A stretch of 64,000 nucleotides of DNA from Physcomitrium patens (taxonomy: Eukaryota > Streptophyta > Bryopsida > Funariales > Funariaceae). A model generated the notes under the pieces. It saw only the letters and a list, made by a program, of their open reading frames with translations. It ran no database searches and was not told the origin of the DNA. The stretch lies in the NCBI RefSeq assembly GCF_000002425.4, contig NC_037274.1, positions 14,857,517 through 14,921,516 of the forward strand. Direction: 5' to 3'. Shown here piece after piece: positions 10,376 to 23,316 of the stretch (the first letter of the stretch is position 1; each line of letters begins with the position of its first letter). The translations under genes were made by a program, and so were the position numbers.

Positions 10376-11668
10376 ATAGATAGGATTTTTTTGAAGGCAA
10401 CATCCAAAACAAAATTTTTTGGACAATAATAGAAGACTTTATAAGACAAAAAAAACACATGCTCAAGTGAATATAATCAAAAAAATAGATATGATTAATA
10501 GATTATAATCTTTAATAAAATATATATAGTTTTAACAATATTAATTTAAAAAAATGCATTCAAAATTCAAGCATTTCTTAGAGATTACTAATATAAAAGA
10601 ATAATCTTCAAGTAAAATATTATAATCTTTTTTAATGCAGTACTTAAGTTGTATTTCAAAAGACATGATACATATATTGTGGCAACTACAACAATCATAA
10701 TGTAGACTTTAAAGAAAAGTAAAAAAATATCAAATAAAAATAAGGAATTTTAAAGTTTGAATATTAAAAAAGTGAAGTGCAGCTTTTACCTTCATCTTAA
10801 ATATATGCAATATAATATATTACCATAGATTAAATTCAATCATGTAAAATTGACCTTATATAGATGTAGTTTTTATTTTAAATTTTAATTCTAAAAATAT
10901 AGAGACATATTAAAAAAATGAAAAAATGAAAAAATAGAGATTAAAAGATATAGATTTATAATATTTTTTCACTTCTAAAATATAAAAGAAATAATAACTT
11001 AAAACTAATAGCTTCAGATATGATTACATTTAATTTATGAATTTCTTTTTTAAATTATATTAATTAAGTGACTAATGACTTTATACAATAAAATATATTA
11101 GATAGTATTAATTCTACATATGGCAACTTATTGTATTTTCTAATTTTCATAAAAAAAATCCATTATTTTCAATATTTTAAAGTAGATGTTATAAGTTGCA
11201 TTGCTATATAAACAATCATTTCATAAAGAAAATGTGAGTATAGAATTGTTTAGAGCAATATTAATACAAATTTTGAATATACAATAGGAAATTAATTAAT
11301 TAATTAATTAAAATAAAAATGTATCTACCTCTTGACACCAATGTATTTGCAAGAAAATGTTTACATGTAATTCACTTATCTACCAATCCAATTACCGAAA
11401 TTATCTTCTTATTAATCTTTTGATACCAACTTTGTTTATTCTATTAAAATCTATTTCTGATTTTTTTAGTTGAGCCAAAATAATGATTGATTATAGAATT
11501 GGTAAGTTTTTCTTGTTGCTGAAACCCACAAATCAATCACTCATATACCTACATAAAATAATATAATTTATTAAAAAATAATTCTATTTTAAGTTATTTA
11601 AAAACTAAGATTAGGTCAAATTACTATTAATCAGTATAAAAAAATATTTATATTTATTTATATTATAA

Positions 11669-11671
<3 letters not shown>

Positions 11672-11704
<33 letters not shown>
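11672..11704. repeat. (TA)n microsatellite
   Basis: TA run of about 33 bp, followed by GTATAT. Confidence 0.95.
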
Positions 11705-11711
<7 letters not shown>

Positions 11712-13162
11712 AAGATGTTATTTATAAATATGAAAAGGTTATAAAAAGATATAAACAAAAATAAAGAAATTTATATTCATATAAACCTTGAGCTTTATTT
11801 TGATGATCAAATTTATAAAAATTCAATAGTAATTATTAAGCTTTAGATATATATTAGATTCTTTATTACATAAATTTCTAATAAATTTTTCTAATAATAA
11901 TTAGAAGATGCATTAAAACGATAAAAATATATAAAAATTAAAAATAAATTAACAACTAAGTATTTGAAATACTTCAGCTTCATAAATTATTATTTTACAA
12001 ACATAGATGGATGTGTTACAAAATAATGTATTATTATTTATAATAAAATTTAATCTAAAATAAAAATTCTCGAAATTTTGTAGTTTCAAAATAATTATTA
12101 AAAATTTTAATTCCAAATATATAAATAAAGTACATAATTTATTAATATCAAATATAAAACATATGTAGTTATTCTAAGAGTCTATAGTTTATCAAATATT
12201 AGATTTTTAAACCATGCTGAATAATGTTGTAAAGCTATTTGAGTATAATAAAACCTATTATTATAATCTTAAATTTACAATCCAATTCTTGGTCGTAAAT
12301 AATCCACTCTAATCTTATCCAAAAATCATTTAAGTTATTGATATCTCTCTATAATTATAAGAAACATAAATGTATACTTATTATTACAAGGTAAAGAATT
12401 ATAACCAATAAAATTAGAAAATAAGCTACTTTTTATGAGATAAAATTAATTATTTGTATAGATACGTTTTAACAAATAACATGCCTTGTGTACTATGATT
12501 TGATAGGTTTTTGTATGATTGAATTTTATTTTGAATATACTAGTAATTAACTATATTTTATAAGTTAATTAAATAAAATTGTTACTAAAACAACAAATGT
12601 CACAATTTCATTATTATAGTTTTATTATTTTGTAAAGGATATTTTTAAAATAATATTAATCATATTAATCTACATCTATATAATTACACATTTCAAACTT
12701 TATTAAACTAAAAATTTAGGATTAACAATCAAATTGAAAATAAAGTTTAAAAATTTGAAAAAATATCTGGTATTTCCAAATACAAAAGATTAAACATATT
12801 CAATTAAAATAAGACATAACAAAAATAATTAGTTTTCTTAAAATCTTAAAAATATCAATTTTTATACAAATTTTATTTTAAAGTCAATTGTATTTTTGTA
12901 ATATATATTTAATATTATATATTTATAACATTAATATCATTTACATTCAATTTTCTAATATTATAAAAGAGTGTGATGAATAGTATTCTATAATTATTTA
13001 TTTACAATTAAATATCACATAATAGAGAATTATGTTGTAAAAATATATTTTTTATTTATAGGAGGGAAATAAAAAATTTATTATAAAAATTATATAATTT
13101 GAATATTTTGTTCGAAAGAAGATATGTTTTACTACCACAAAAATAAAATTCAATCAAAACTA

Positions 13163-13166
<4 letters not shown>

Positions 13167-13202
<36 letters not shown>
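13167..13202. repeat. (TA)n microsatellite
   Basis: TA run of about 36 bp. Confidence 0.95.
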
Positions 13203-13204
<2 letters not shown>

Positions 13205-13421
13205 CAACTAAATATCTCAAGTAATGTGGTGTAAAATATGTAAAAGAATATGCTTATAGAAAGATTTTGAAATCATTGCAAAATTATAAGAAAAATTATA
13301 TTTATTCTTTTTTCTAGAACAAAATATTAAATATTAAACTAATATTTTAGTGATGATATAATTTCTTTGTGGAGGTAAAATTGAATTATTTAAAATAATA
13401 AAAAAATATTCAATAATGTAT

Positions 13422-13429
<8 letters not shown>

Positions 13430-13456
<27 letters not shown>
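13430..13456. repeat. (TA)n microsatellite
   Basis: TA run of about 27 bp preceded by an interrupted TATACATG stretch. Confidence 0.9.
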
Positions 13457-13460
<4 letters not shown>

Positions 13461-14135
13461 ATTTAAAAGTAGAAACAAAGTATTAACAACATTTTATTAA
13501 ATATTTTATTATCAAAGGTTTAATTTCTTTGGTAATATATAATAACTACTAATACATATGAATTTTGAGTTATTTATATATATAAATAAATTAATCTATT
13601 ATTAGATTAAGTATGTTCATATATTTTTATTTTTTACCATATATAATTTTTTCTTGTTGTATTAAACTAGTTCTATTATATATAAAAACAAATCAAATAC
13701 TTTTGGATGGATTGCATATTTATATTATCTTTCTATAAAGCTTTAATTTTATATCTAAATTTTGATATACTTTAAAAAATTTGTCTAGAAAATTATTATT
13801 TTTTAAAGTTATTTAAGATAAAGCTTTAGTTATAAGTCACATAAAATACGTTAAAAATGTAACGCCTCGAATAATAATAATTTATATTAATATAAGATAA
13901 GTTATATTTTTAAATCCTAAAAAAAATAAAATAGAGTTTATTAGAATATTATAGATAGTTACAAAATATTACCATAAATGCTTATTAAATTTTTGATTAT
14001 CTTTTGATGTGTTCTTTTGATATCAACAAAAAACCCAATCAACTTCGATGAGAATTCCTATTTTATGTTATTTTATTCAATAAAATGTATTAAAAATATT
14101 GAAAATTATATTTTATTTTATATTATAAATTACTG

Positions 14136-14138
<3 letters not shown>

Positions 14139-14187
<49 letters not shown>
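14139..14187. repeat. (TA)n microsatellite, longest in the window
   Basis: TA run of about 49 bp. Confidence 0.95.
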
Positions 14188-14189
<2 letters not shown>

Positions 14190-14594
14190 GTAAGATTTTT
14201 TATTTTTCTCTAAAAAGAAAAATTAATAAAATTTCTTTTTGTAACCCAAACACTTTCTTGAAGAACCATAAAAAATAAAAATTATAAGAGCCATATATTC
14301 TAATAAATTAAAAAAAAAATTATTCAATTATATCAAGTTTTTGAATTTATTATTTTAATTAATCTCTAACTGTTTGTGAATACTTAATGAAAATACAACA
14401 ATTTTCTTTTTTTTTAAATGTTTAGAAATAACTCCAAAGTGCTATATACTTCAATAATTAATTTATTTTTACATCTTGATATATATTTAATACAAGCTCG
14501 TACAATATTCATTAATCTTATAATCATATGCCATGGGAGTTTGAAATGTATATTTCTTCTATTGTTTATTTGATTTTTTTTAAGATTTATTTTT

Positions 14595-14598
<4 letters not shown>

Positions 14599-14627
<29 letters not shown>
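14599..14627. repeat. (TA)n microsatellite
   Basis: TA run of about 29 bp. Confidence 0.9.
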
Positions 14628-14629
<2 letters not shown>

Positions 14630-15680
14630 TTTCATTATGTATTATCTAGATTTTTAAAATATAAAATTTGAAAAATCGCTAAGAAAATTTTAATTTATAA
14701 AAATATCTTTTAAAAAATTATTTCTAAAAAACTATTTAATACAAATTTAAATCCTAATAATCCTTAAAAAACTCTTAAACCATATATATTATAATTCATG
14801 CACTTTAGTAATCATAAGCATTTTCTAACTTCAAAAACTTTAAGTTTTCTAAAATAATAATAATTTTTTGAAATCATATATTATAGTTATTATATAAAAT
14901 TTCTAAATTCTAATAAATTTGAGTGATATTAAAGGCCTTATCTACTTTGAAAGCAAACCTAGAATATTTTAATCTTAAAATTAAAACATTAAATTGTATA
15001 ATAAAAATTATTGATTTATGGAATCAAAGCTAACAAAAAATATTATAGATAAGTAGAAAGAAATCAAAGAATAAATAGTTTAAAAAATAAATTTTTATTT
15101 TTAGTATTAAATAATATATATATAAAAAAATTGATGTATGATATTTTTAATTTTATGATTATAAATTGATTAATATCTATTATCCAAAAAGTTAGTTTCT
15201 AAGAAAATATATTTTAGCTTTTATGATTGTCCTATTTTTAAGTTGATTTCTACATTAGGTTCAAGTCTTAATTCTTTCAAAATAGATTACAATCCTTAAA
15301 ATTAGATAATGTTTGCAATAAGAAGTTTGATATTTTACAAGGTCTCATGCCTCAAACTAAATTTTGGTCATAAAAATAATCAATGTTTTTTTAAAAATTA
15401 TGAACACATAAAGAATCATTAAAATTGATTAAATCAAAGTAGTTTCTTTTATCTTTATTTTTTATGGCCTAATTTTCTTAGGCTATATTCTTGGTCTTAT
15501 TTACAAAAAAAGAGCCTTGGATCTTTATCTAGTACATTGCTTTTGCTTGCTTTGTCTCTAAAATTATTTAAATACAAAAACTATTAATCTATTTCAAAGC
15601 CACTAATTAATTTGTTTATTTTTTCTAATTTTTTCTTGATACACATACAAAATTGATTCTTAATAAAAAATTCTTAATGT

Positions 15681-15683
<3 letters not shown>

Positions 15684-15711
<28 letters not shown>
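15684..15711. repeat. Poly(T) tract
   Basis: About 28 consecutive T, directly in front of a 57-bp tandem duplication. Confidence 0.9.
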
Positions 15712-15715
<4 letters not shown>

Positions 15716-15815
15716 GTTTATGTTGAATAGTGTTATAATCAATCTTGTCAAATGCATTTTTTATTTTTACTTGTTTATGTTGAATAGTGATATAATCAAT
15801 CTTGTCAAATGCATT
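15707..15815. repeat. Two-copy tandem duplication, period 57 bp
   Basis: Units 15707-15758 and 15764-15815 both run from TTTTTACTTG to AAATGCATT and differ at one base (GTGTTATA versus GTGATATA). Near-identity in an otherwise decayed region indicates a recent local duplication, perhaps by slippage at the poly(T). Confidence 0.9.
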
Positions 15816-15828
15816 CTAATTTTCTTAA

Positions 15829-16215
15829 TGTCGTAGAAATAAATAGAAGTAAATAAAATCATATTAGATAGTTAATATTCTCCTATAGCAACATCATAGA
15901 TGCTTTTTAGATCCAAATTGGATCTATTTGTGGACCATGTAGCTACAGCAACTTCAATAGGTTTCAAACTTTTACAAAGCTATTGTAAAAGCATCCTATG
16001 ACTTAGATATTAGGCTTTTAAACGTTATAGCCTTTACAAAGCTTCTATATGGTATTTTTTTAAATTAGTATAAAAAGGCAAAACTAAGACGATCCTTAGT
16101 CTTATCAATATGTTTCTTGTATCCTAAACTTAATTCAAGTTAATCTCATCTTTTGTACTTAAGAATAGCCATTCTTCTTCTCTTACAAAAATACAACTTT
16201 TTATCTACTTTCTTT
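15829..16215 (+). repeat. Old chromovirus-type LTR relic
   Basis: It starts TGTCGTAGAAATAAATAGAAG, comparable to the A and C LTR starts. It keeps TATAAAAA at 16069-16076, an ACTAAG/CTTAGT inverted repeat and GTCTTATCAA starting 30 nt after the TATA box, then AATAGCCATTCT as in the LTRs of A and C. No adjoining internal region is visible, so it may be a solo LTR. The 3' boundary is approximate. Confidence 0.55.
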
Positions 16216-16378
16216 ATTTTTAATTATATGAGATAATATGTTTTTATGGACAAGTTATTAGAATCATGTTTACAAATAATTTTACAAGAGAAATTTTTGC
16301 AATATCAAAGGTTTATTTTTTTAACTTTTTATTAAAAAAATATATGCTTCTATAAAAATATTTTTAAATGTTCAATAG

Positions 16379-16426
<48 letters not shown>

Positions 16427-17650
16427 TATACTACTAATACAATAAAAAATTGTAATATATAAACTTTGTCTACTATTACAACTAACACATTGAATGACTA
16501 ATTTTGAAGATACAAAGATAAAATAAATATTTGCAACAACTATTCTACTTGTATTCATCCATATTGTTTCAAATTATTATCAAAATTTAGTTTCATCTAC
16601 TAAAGAATAAAAATATTCCTTTTAAAAAAATAAAAAAATAGTAAACTTTTTATAGAGTCAATTACCAAGTATTACTTATCATTAAGTTCTAACAATAAAT
16701 TTAATCAACTTCAGCATATTAAGTCAAATTGATTAGAAAGTTATATAGCAGACCAACTTTACTATGGTTTTATTTTTTTTATGATCATAAGATAATATAT
16801 TAAATAAGTTAAATATGTAATTAGTAAAACTTCAACTCTTTATGTATATTAGTTTTTTTAATAAAAATTTAAAATTTGAGTTATAATTATTTTATTTTTT
16901 TTCAAAATTAAATGACAACCTTAAAACACATTTAGTATTATTTGATTTTTTTTAAACTTGATTTTTCAATATTGTATCTAAATTTTTAATTTTAATGCAT
17001 TTTTATGTTGCTTCTTTCATTTCTTCTTCTATATTTTAGTAAGTATTCAAGGCTTGTGATATAAATGTTTACATTATTAGCTATATGCTATTATTTGTTT
17101 GATGTACATAAATGTATTCAATTGTTTACTTATAGGAAAATAATTAGTGTGATTTTCCTTGTATGTAGTATTTTTGAAATATTTTATTTTTTCTATTAAT
17201 AGTTTTTGAAGGGGTTACAATATTATACTACAATGGTGAAATTCCAACGGAATTGGCTATAATCATTAAAAAAGTTAAAAATTGTAAGTAGCAAATAACT
17301 ACAATAATATGGATGACATTAATAGTATTTGATAATATGAACAACAACAAACATCTAACCTCTTCATTTTCTTAGTTAAAGTCTTATCTATGTAACATAA
17401 CATTACTTGTTTGTGTCCTTTATACCTTTCTCCATTGTTTGCCTCATAAGTGAAATCCTTCACCTAAAATTAGGCTTAACACATGATAAAGAAATGGAAA
17501 AGGAATGTTGAGTCAAATTAATTAAAAAATATATGTTAAAATCAAGAGGACAAGAAAAAGAGAATGTTAGGGAAATAACAATAACTATTTCTACACGGGG
17601 CATTATGGAAAAAACTTTTATGAAGTTATGATATTTTGTAAAATCCCCCA
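16216..17650. other. AT-rich spacer, no gene recognised
   Basis: AT-rich sequence with a compound (TA)n tract at 16381-16427. No coding or RNA feature is supported. Base composition changes sharply at about 17.65 kb, the edge of the gene island. Confidence 0.7.
16381..16427. repeat. (TA)n microsatellite, one interruption
   Basis: TA run broken once by GTATAT. Confidence 0.9.
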
Positions 17651-20047
17651 TAATTTATAACTACCGACAAAAATGGCAGTCTAACACGGAAAGCATCAAA
17701 GCGACAGAATACGTCCTAAGATATCGTTCATCCGATATGTCATCCATCCACATCTTCCGTTCGTTTTTCATCCAATACGAAAAGATATTCATCGGAAAGG
17801 GGGCATGCAGGGGCTGCGTGGCGAAGGGTGGTATGAAGGAGGGCGGCGACTGGCGGATGCCCGCGGCGAGGGGGGAGCGCGTGCCTTGCACAGGCGCAGC
17901 GCTAGTCGGCACGCAGTCCCCGCATGCGCTGCATGTCGTGCTAGTTGCAGGTAATCCCAGGCTGTCCTCGCAATTCCAGGTTTTGTTCACCCGACTCACG
18001 AATCGTCCATGAAGGATCCTGCCCCACGCGGTCGGTTACTCATCCCCATCACTTCTCCTGCGCTGATCTCGCAGCCTCGTGGTGAAACCGCGACGGATTC
18101 GCAGTTACTGCTCTTTGCTCGGCTTTCGCAGGACCGTCACTCCCTGGAATTGTAGACTAGATGGCTGGATTGCCGGGGTTTTGAGAGATGGAGAGGCTGT
18201 GTTACTGTTTGGAGGCGCGTGGGTTTTGTGTACGGGAAGCTGTGGGTTTCGAGCATTGGGAGTTGGCACAGCACTGTGGGTTTGTCTTCGGAGCATTTGA
18301 CTTGTGGTGTAACAGATGGTGTTCTGCTTGGGTGGATCCCAGAAGCCCATAGCATATACTAGCATGGAAGGAAAAAGTAACTATTATTATACTGGCATTC
18401 ATAATACACATAAAAAAAGGTTGGAAGGTTTTGTGCGTATGCGGGAGGGTTGCTGTATGGGACGTAAAAGAATGAGACGCCACCCGTCATTGGGTGTTAA
18501 GGTGAGCGATGACAAATTGTTGGAAGAGTCCTGGTAGCCTGCAGGTCGGCTCGATATAGCAACAGACCTTGGGGAGATCTACTCCGCATCTTCAGCTTAC
18601 CGCCATAGTAAAACCCTACTCCCACTTCAATAAGTTTTCTGTTCTACTCGTGTCCGATCGACTACTGAACCGCCGCAGATGCAAACACCTCGAGACCAAA
18701 TACTTTATATTAAAATAAACGATGAACCCTGTTCGAGAGAGTTAAGGATATCTCTATCCAGTGCAGTGTTCCAGCAGATTTCTGGTTCTCGAGATTCGAA
18801 GCAAGGCATAATTGGCGTTTCCCGATTCTCGTGGTGGGGATGCACTGGACGCGGAGAGAATTGTCCTCGTCGCCTATTTTTCGGCGAGGTGGAGAGCACA
18901 CGCCCGCGTGTGCTCAAACGAACTCGGCAGGAAACGGCTCCAACATGCTCTAAGGGACGGTCTACATCTACTAGAAGGATGACCGACAGTATCGATGCCG
19001 ATGGGAGTATTGATGAAGGATTCGTCGGGAAATCGGAGTCCCCCAAGTTCATCCCAAGATTCCAGTGGAACCGATTTAAGTTTTAGGGGCATCGGGGAGT
19101 TCTGCACTTGCCCGGCGCTTGTGATTCAGATTGTCGAACCTAAGGTGTCGTCGCAGTGGCAACATCCCGTAAGGACCGAGAAGCGAATGAGCACCGTCAG
19201 ATTCCTGCAGTCCCTCTTTCAAGTTAAATTGGAGCAGCCCCACCTCGTCACTAAGACAAGAAGTTTCGGTCTCAAAATTCGTCACAGCACCGCTTCGAAA
19301 CGGAATCATCCACCTGTGGATCTGAGATCGACGTGGAAATTGCATTCTGCTGCTATACCCTGGATGGAAATGTCGGGATGAAGGATTGTCCGGAAAAGCA
19401 TACGTCATACGGAAGGGTACCACGGCTAGTGCGTACTATCTGTCCTTTGGGTTTCTTTAATTAGGGCCTGGGCAGCCTTGGGCGATGCTTCTGGGCCAGT
19501 GCACGATGATGCTGCGACCGAGTTTTTTGCGACCTGATCTTGGCGTCATTGTAGCGCTGCTCATTGAATCAGTAAAGCGTGAAGTGATAGAATGGGAGGG
19601 AAGTGCATATAAAGAGCGAGTGCGCTCTGAATTTGTATCACTCCTGGTCGATCTTTGGGCATTGGAAGATTGTTCTGAAAGTCAACCTTCAGGAGGTATC
19701 AGGTGTGTTGCAGCGATACACTCGAAGGCAGCTGACTTTTGCTCAGCTGGGTCCTTCATATAATGTTGACTTAGAACCTTTAGAGTGGTCATGAACTTAC
19801 TTTCTTGTACCAAGTAGCTGCTTGCCTAGTGACCAGTTCTCTCGAGTCTTCATGATCAACTTCTCGTCCTGACGTAGTGGAATCCGAACTAGATGACTCG
19901 CCGCTGTTGTGTCCACAGCGAACTGAAGGTCAAACTGGTGATGGATTTCCATGCTGGTTTTTAGGACTTTTCGACAGCTCTTGCATTCCTGGGCTCACTG
20001 CATGTGAAACTGACTCCTCTTGACCGTCTCAGATTGGTGGGTTCAAA
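17651..20047 (+). promoter_or_regulatory. Upstream region and probable 5' leader of the phosphate transporter gene
   Basis: Balanced base composition, unlike the desert on its left. Several short ORFs occur on both strands (for example 18679-19086), but none shows a domain and they overlap each other, so I do not call them genes. A TATAAA at 19608-19613 lies 435 bp before the start codon and could serve as a core promoter. The transcription start and any leader introns cannot be placed from sequence alone. Confidence 0.4.
18352..18359. promoter_or_regulatory. Candidate P1BS (PHR1-type) phosphate-starvation site
   Basis: GCATATAC fits GNATATNC, the palindromic site bound by PHR1/PSR1 MYB-CC factors in plants and algae. 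It lies about 1.7 kb upstream of a phosphate transporter start codon. A chance match in a region this size is quite possible. Confidence 0.25.
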
Positions 20048-23000
20048 ATGGCGGCTGCACTACCGGAGTACCTCTGGTTCGTGGTCATTGGTGCGTTTGC
20101 GGCCTTCGGGTTCGGCTGGGGAAATGGTAAGTTCACTTTCTCGTCTTACTCATCTTCAAGAGTTGTCACGAATTCGATAATCCTTGTCTAAAATGTTGGT
20201 GTTTCGTAGTTGGCATAGTTCTTGCCGAATGCAACTTGCCACCGAGCCCCTCATCTTCCAAGTTACGCTAGCTCTATGTGCTGTTCATTATCTCCTCTCC
20301 TTGTTCGATGATCACATGTACTTTGGGTGTGCAGGAGCGAATGACTTGGCAAATGGGTTCGCTACCTCGGTGGGAAGCAAGACCCTGACGATGAAACAGG
20401 CCGTTCTGGTACTAATTAGCACTCTCGCATCTTCCCGTCAGGGTGGATGGTCGGTTATCTGCGGCAATGTTCATCCTGTATTCTGCATTGCCAGTTGTTT
20501 TGTTTTGGAGGTTCCAAATGAATTTTTGGACTGTAACCATTACTCTGCAATGTGCGTTTGTGCAGATTGCAATTGTGTTTGATTTCTTGGGTGCCATGCT
20601 GCTCGGTCGAGTGGTGACCAACACCATAGCGAGCGGAGTGGCTGATATTAACAGCTTCTCTGCTAATCCCGAAGTGTATGCCTATGGCATGATTTGCGCG
20701 TGCATTGCTGGTACAATCTGGATTGCGGTCGCTTCGAAGATTGGAGTAAATGTCTCTGGCACCCACTTCATTGGTGAGTTGTTTTTCTGTTCCGTGTGTT
20801 AGGATATCACAGATGCAAATTGCTGAGCTTCATCGACGCAGAATTTAATTCATCACGTGATTTCATAAACCTGATTTCACACGTTAATCGTGTTCTTGTC
20901 ATTTTCCACTCTACCACAATCTCGTGTGTTGACGTGAGCATCCTCTGTGACCGTGCACAGTTGCCAGTATCGTCTCTTTTGGCTTGATCTGGGACGGCTC
21001 GGAGGCAATCATCTGGAGGGAGAAGGATTCCTCTGCTGCCTTTCCTTACAAGGGCGTCATTACTATCGTTGTATCGTGGATATTCTCTCCTATCCTCACC
21101 GCTGCTTGCTCCGCTATTCTGTTTGGAGTGGTCCGCACCTTAGTGCTGCGACGCAAGAACGCCTACACTCTGGCCTTCTGGACCTTGCCCCCAATTGTGT
21201 TCACCACCACGTTCATTAACATGTACTTCATCTTCACAAAGGGAATCAAGAAGCAGCTCGTCACAGAGAAGAAGCAGTGGACGGACGACAAATCAGCTTG
21301 GGTCGCTGCAGTCATTGCAGCCAGCGCGTTTGTTCTCACTGCTGTTGCCATCGCACCTTTGCTGAAGCGCCACTGTGACAAACTCTTTGACAGGTACGTA
21401 AAGGCACTCATGATTTAGAACATTATAATCGGTTCATCTCACTTGATAAGGTAGCTAGATGGTTATTTCGAAGACTGAAGGTCGCAATGTTTTATGTCTT
21501 GTCTAGAAGTAGTATATTTTCTGGTGCTGACCTTCTGCGAATCATGATTGCTTGCAGCAATGGTAACTTCATCGCTCCTCCTGCGCCCGATGTTGAAGCC
21601 AAGGGAGATGACATTGATGGTGACAAAGTTGCACCCCCTCTAAATCAGAACAACTTGCAGAAGTGGGGATCGAAGGCGTGGAAGGTAGCCACCCACGGCC
21701 TGAACGTGGATATTCATGATGTGGTGAAGACCAGCGCCACAGTTGGGGCTATTCATGAAAATGCAGAGGTGTTTGAGCCCCGTGTCGAATACGCCTTCAT
21801 GTACCTTCAGGTACGAATCTTTGATAATCCGACAATGAAATTAAACCGGAAACCAAAAGTTTGAGCTCCATCAAACAATCCATTGCAACTAATTTACTGT
21901 CACTGAGCTTTGAACGCACAATTCACAAGGGAGGCATTTTGTAAGTGCACTGGTAGATGCTTGAACAAAGAGATTGACCGTTTTCATCGTTCTGATGCAA
22001 CAGGTGTTTTCTGCCATCTGTGTCATCTTCGCGCACGGTGCCGGAGAAGTTGGATATGCTGCAGGTCCTATGTCTACAATCTACCACGTGTGGAAGGATG
22101 GAAAGCTGACCAAGGGTCAGGTGCCACCTCTGTGGATCATCTTCTTCGGTGCCGTCGCTCTGGTAGTTGGTCTTGCCACCTACGGTTACCACACCATGCG
22201 TGCCATGGGAGTGAAGCTCGCCAAGTTGACCCCTACTCGTGGTTTCGCAGCTGAATTGGCCACGGCTCTCACTGTCACAGTGGCTTCCCAGTGAGTACCT
22301 GAGTACAGTCTTTCTGAAACAGATAATGCATATGTATTGGATGAATTGTCATTTTCTGGTGCAACAGTTGATCATATCGTGCTAAATTAGCCACAACAGC
22401 CATGCTAACAGCTCATGTCTGCACGATCCTTTCTCGCAGGTACGGCCTGCCGCAATCTGGAAGTCTGTGCATTGTCGGTGCTGTTGTCGGAATCGGAATT
22501 ATGGAAGGTCGGTCTGGTGTGAACTGGAAGCAATTTGCTCTGCAGTTCTGCAGTTGGGTGGGAAGCGTGATCCTCGTGGGTCTAACCACTGCTGTTCTCT
22601 TCGCAATTGTGAGTTTCACATCATGGTGCCTCAAACGTCGGAAGTCTATTCACTAATGTGTTCCCGCACAATCAATGCATAGTTTAATTAATGGTGAACG
22701 TCGGTTTCGTGTCTCAGATAATTTCTGATGAGTTTTGTGGATATGTGATGTGGCAGGGCATCTACACTCCATCAGCTGTAGACGCTAAGGCGCTCATGTC
22801 ATACAAGACTGAGATCTCCGCTATTAATGCTAACTTTTACAAGGAGTTGAATACGACATTGTACAACTTCAGGGAGGCCAGCAGTACTAATAACCTCACT
22901 CAGTTGTCGGAGGCTGAGTGGATCAGATTGAACACCACATTTGCCCAAGCCGCGGCGGCTGTGAAGGCCGTTTCCGTCCCCGCTAAAGTTGGCACAGGTA

Positions 23001-23316
23001 GGATATCACACTAGACCCCCGGAAAGATGCAGTGGATTTATGCCGATCTAGTGATATTCACCGTCAATGCTTCCGAGTGTGAAAATCATAAGGTGATTTT
23101 GAACTTCGGTCTCCTTTCCTGTTTGTTTTGATCTGTGCAGTGCGGCCGGCAGTATATCTCGGAAACCTGAGGAAGGGTCTCGCCGAAATCCAAAACTTCA
23201 CCGTCCTCACCTTGGGCCAGAAGAACGTCTTCCCTGGATCGTTAACATGTAACAGTAACATTACGGCCGAAATCGGTAAAGTACCGGCGATCTGTAAAGC
23301 CCCGAAGTTGATATGA
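20048..23316 (+). CDS. PTB/PHO89-type Na+:phosphate symporter (PiT/SLC20 family), nine exons
   Basis: Membrane symporter predicted to bring inorganic phosphate into the cell with Na+. Spliced coding exons: 20048-20126, 20335-20408, 20566-20773, 20961-21393, 21558-21810, 22004-22290, 22440-22608, 22757-22997, 23141-23316. All introns are GT-AG and phases fit, giving 1920 nt and 639 residues. The first PiT signature GANDLANG is at residues 27-34 and spans the first intron. The second repeat reads FAHGAGEVGYAAGP (about 358-371) in place of a second GANDVAN. Hydrophobic segments fill 1-265 and 350-500; a hydrophilic loop of about 85 residues lies between. The last 135 residues follow the final membrane segment and hold several NxT sequons, suggesting an extracytoplasmic tail. 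In land plants this family is known from bryophytes, which supports a moss source. Confidence 0.93.

Larger units (their letters stand above)
10022..15684. other. AT-rich desert, no gene recognised
   Basis: Extremely AT-rich sequence with stops in all frames. It contains (TA)n runs listed separately. I see no coding motif; decayed transposon sequence is likely but not shown. Confidence 0.7.

Noticed and set aside
10339..16427. (TA)n tracts as a centromeric satellite or an origin of replication
   Set aside because: They are simple microsatellites of 27-49 bp at irregular spacing with no higher-order unit.
18079..19423. Several 70-135 codon ORFs upstream of the phosphate transporter
   Set aside because: They lie on both strands and overlap each other, with no recognisable domain; more likely leader, promoter and chance ORFs.
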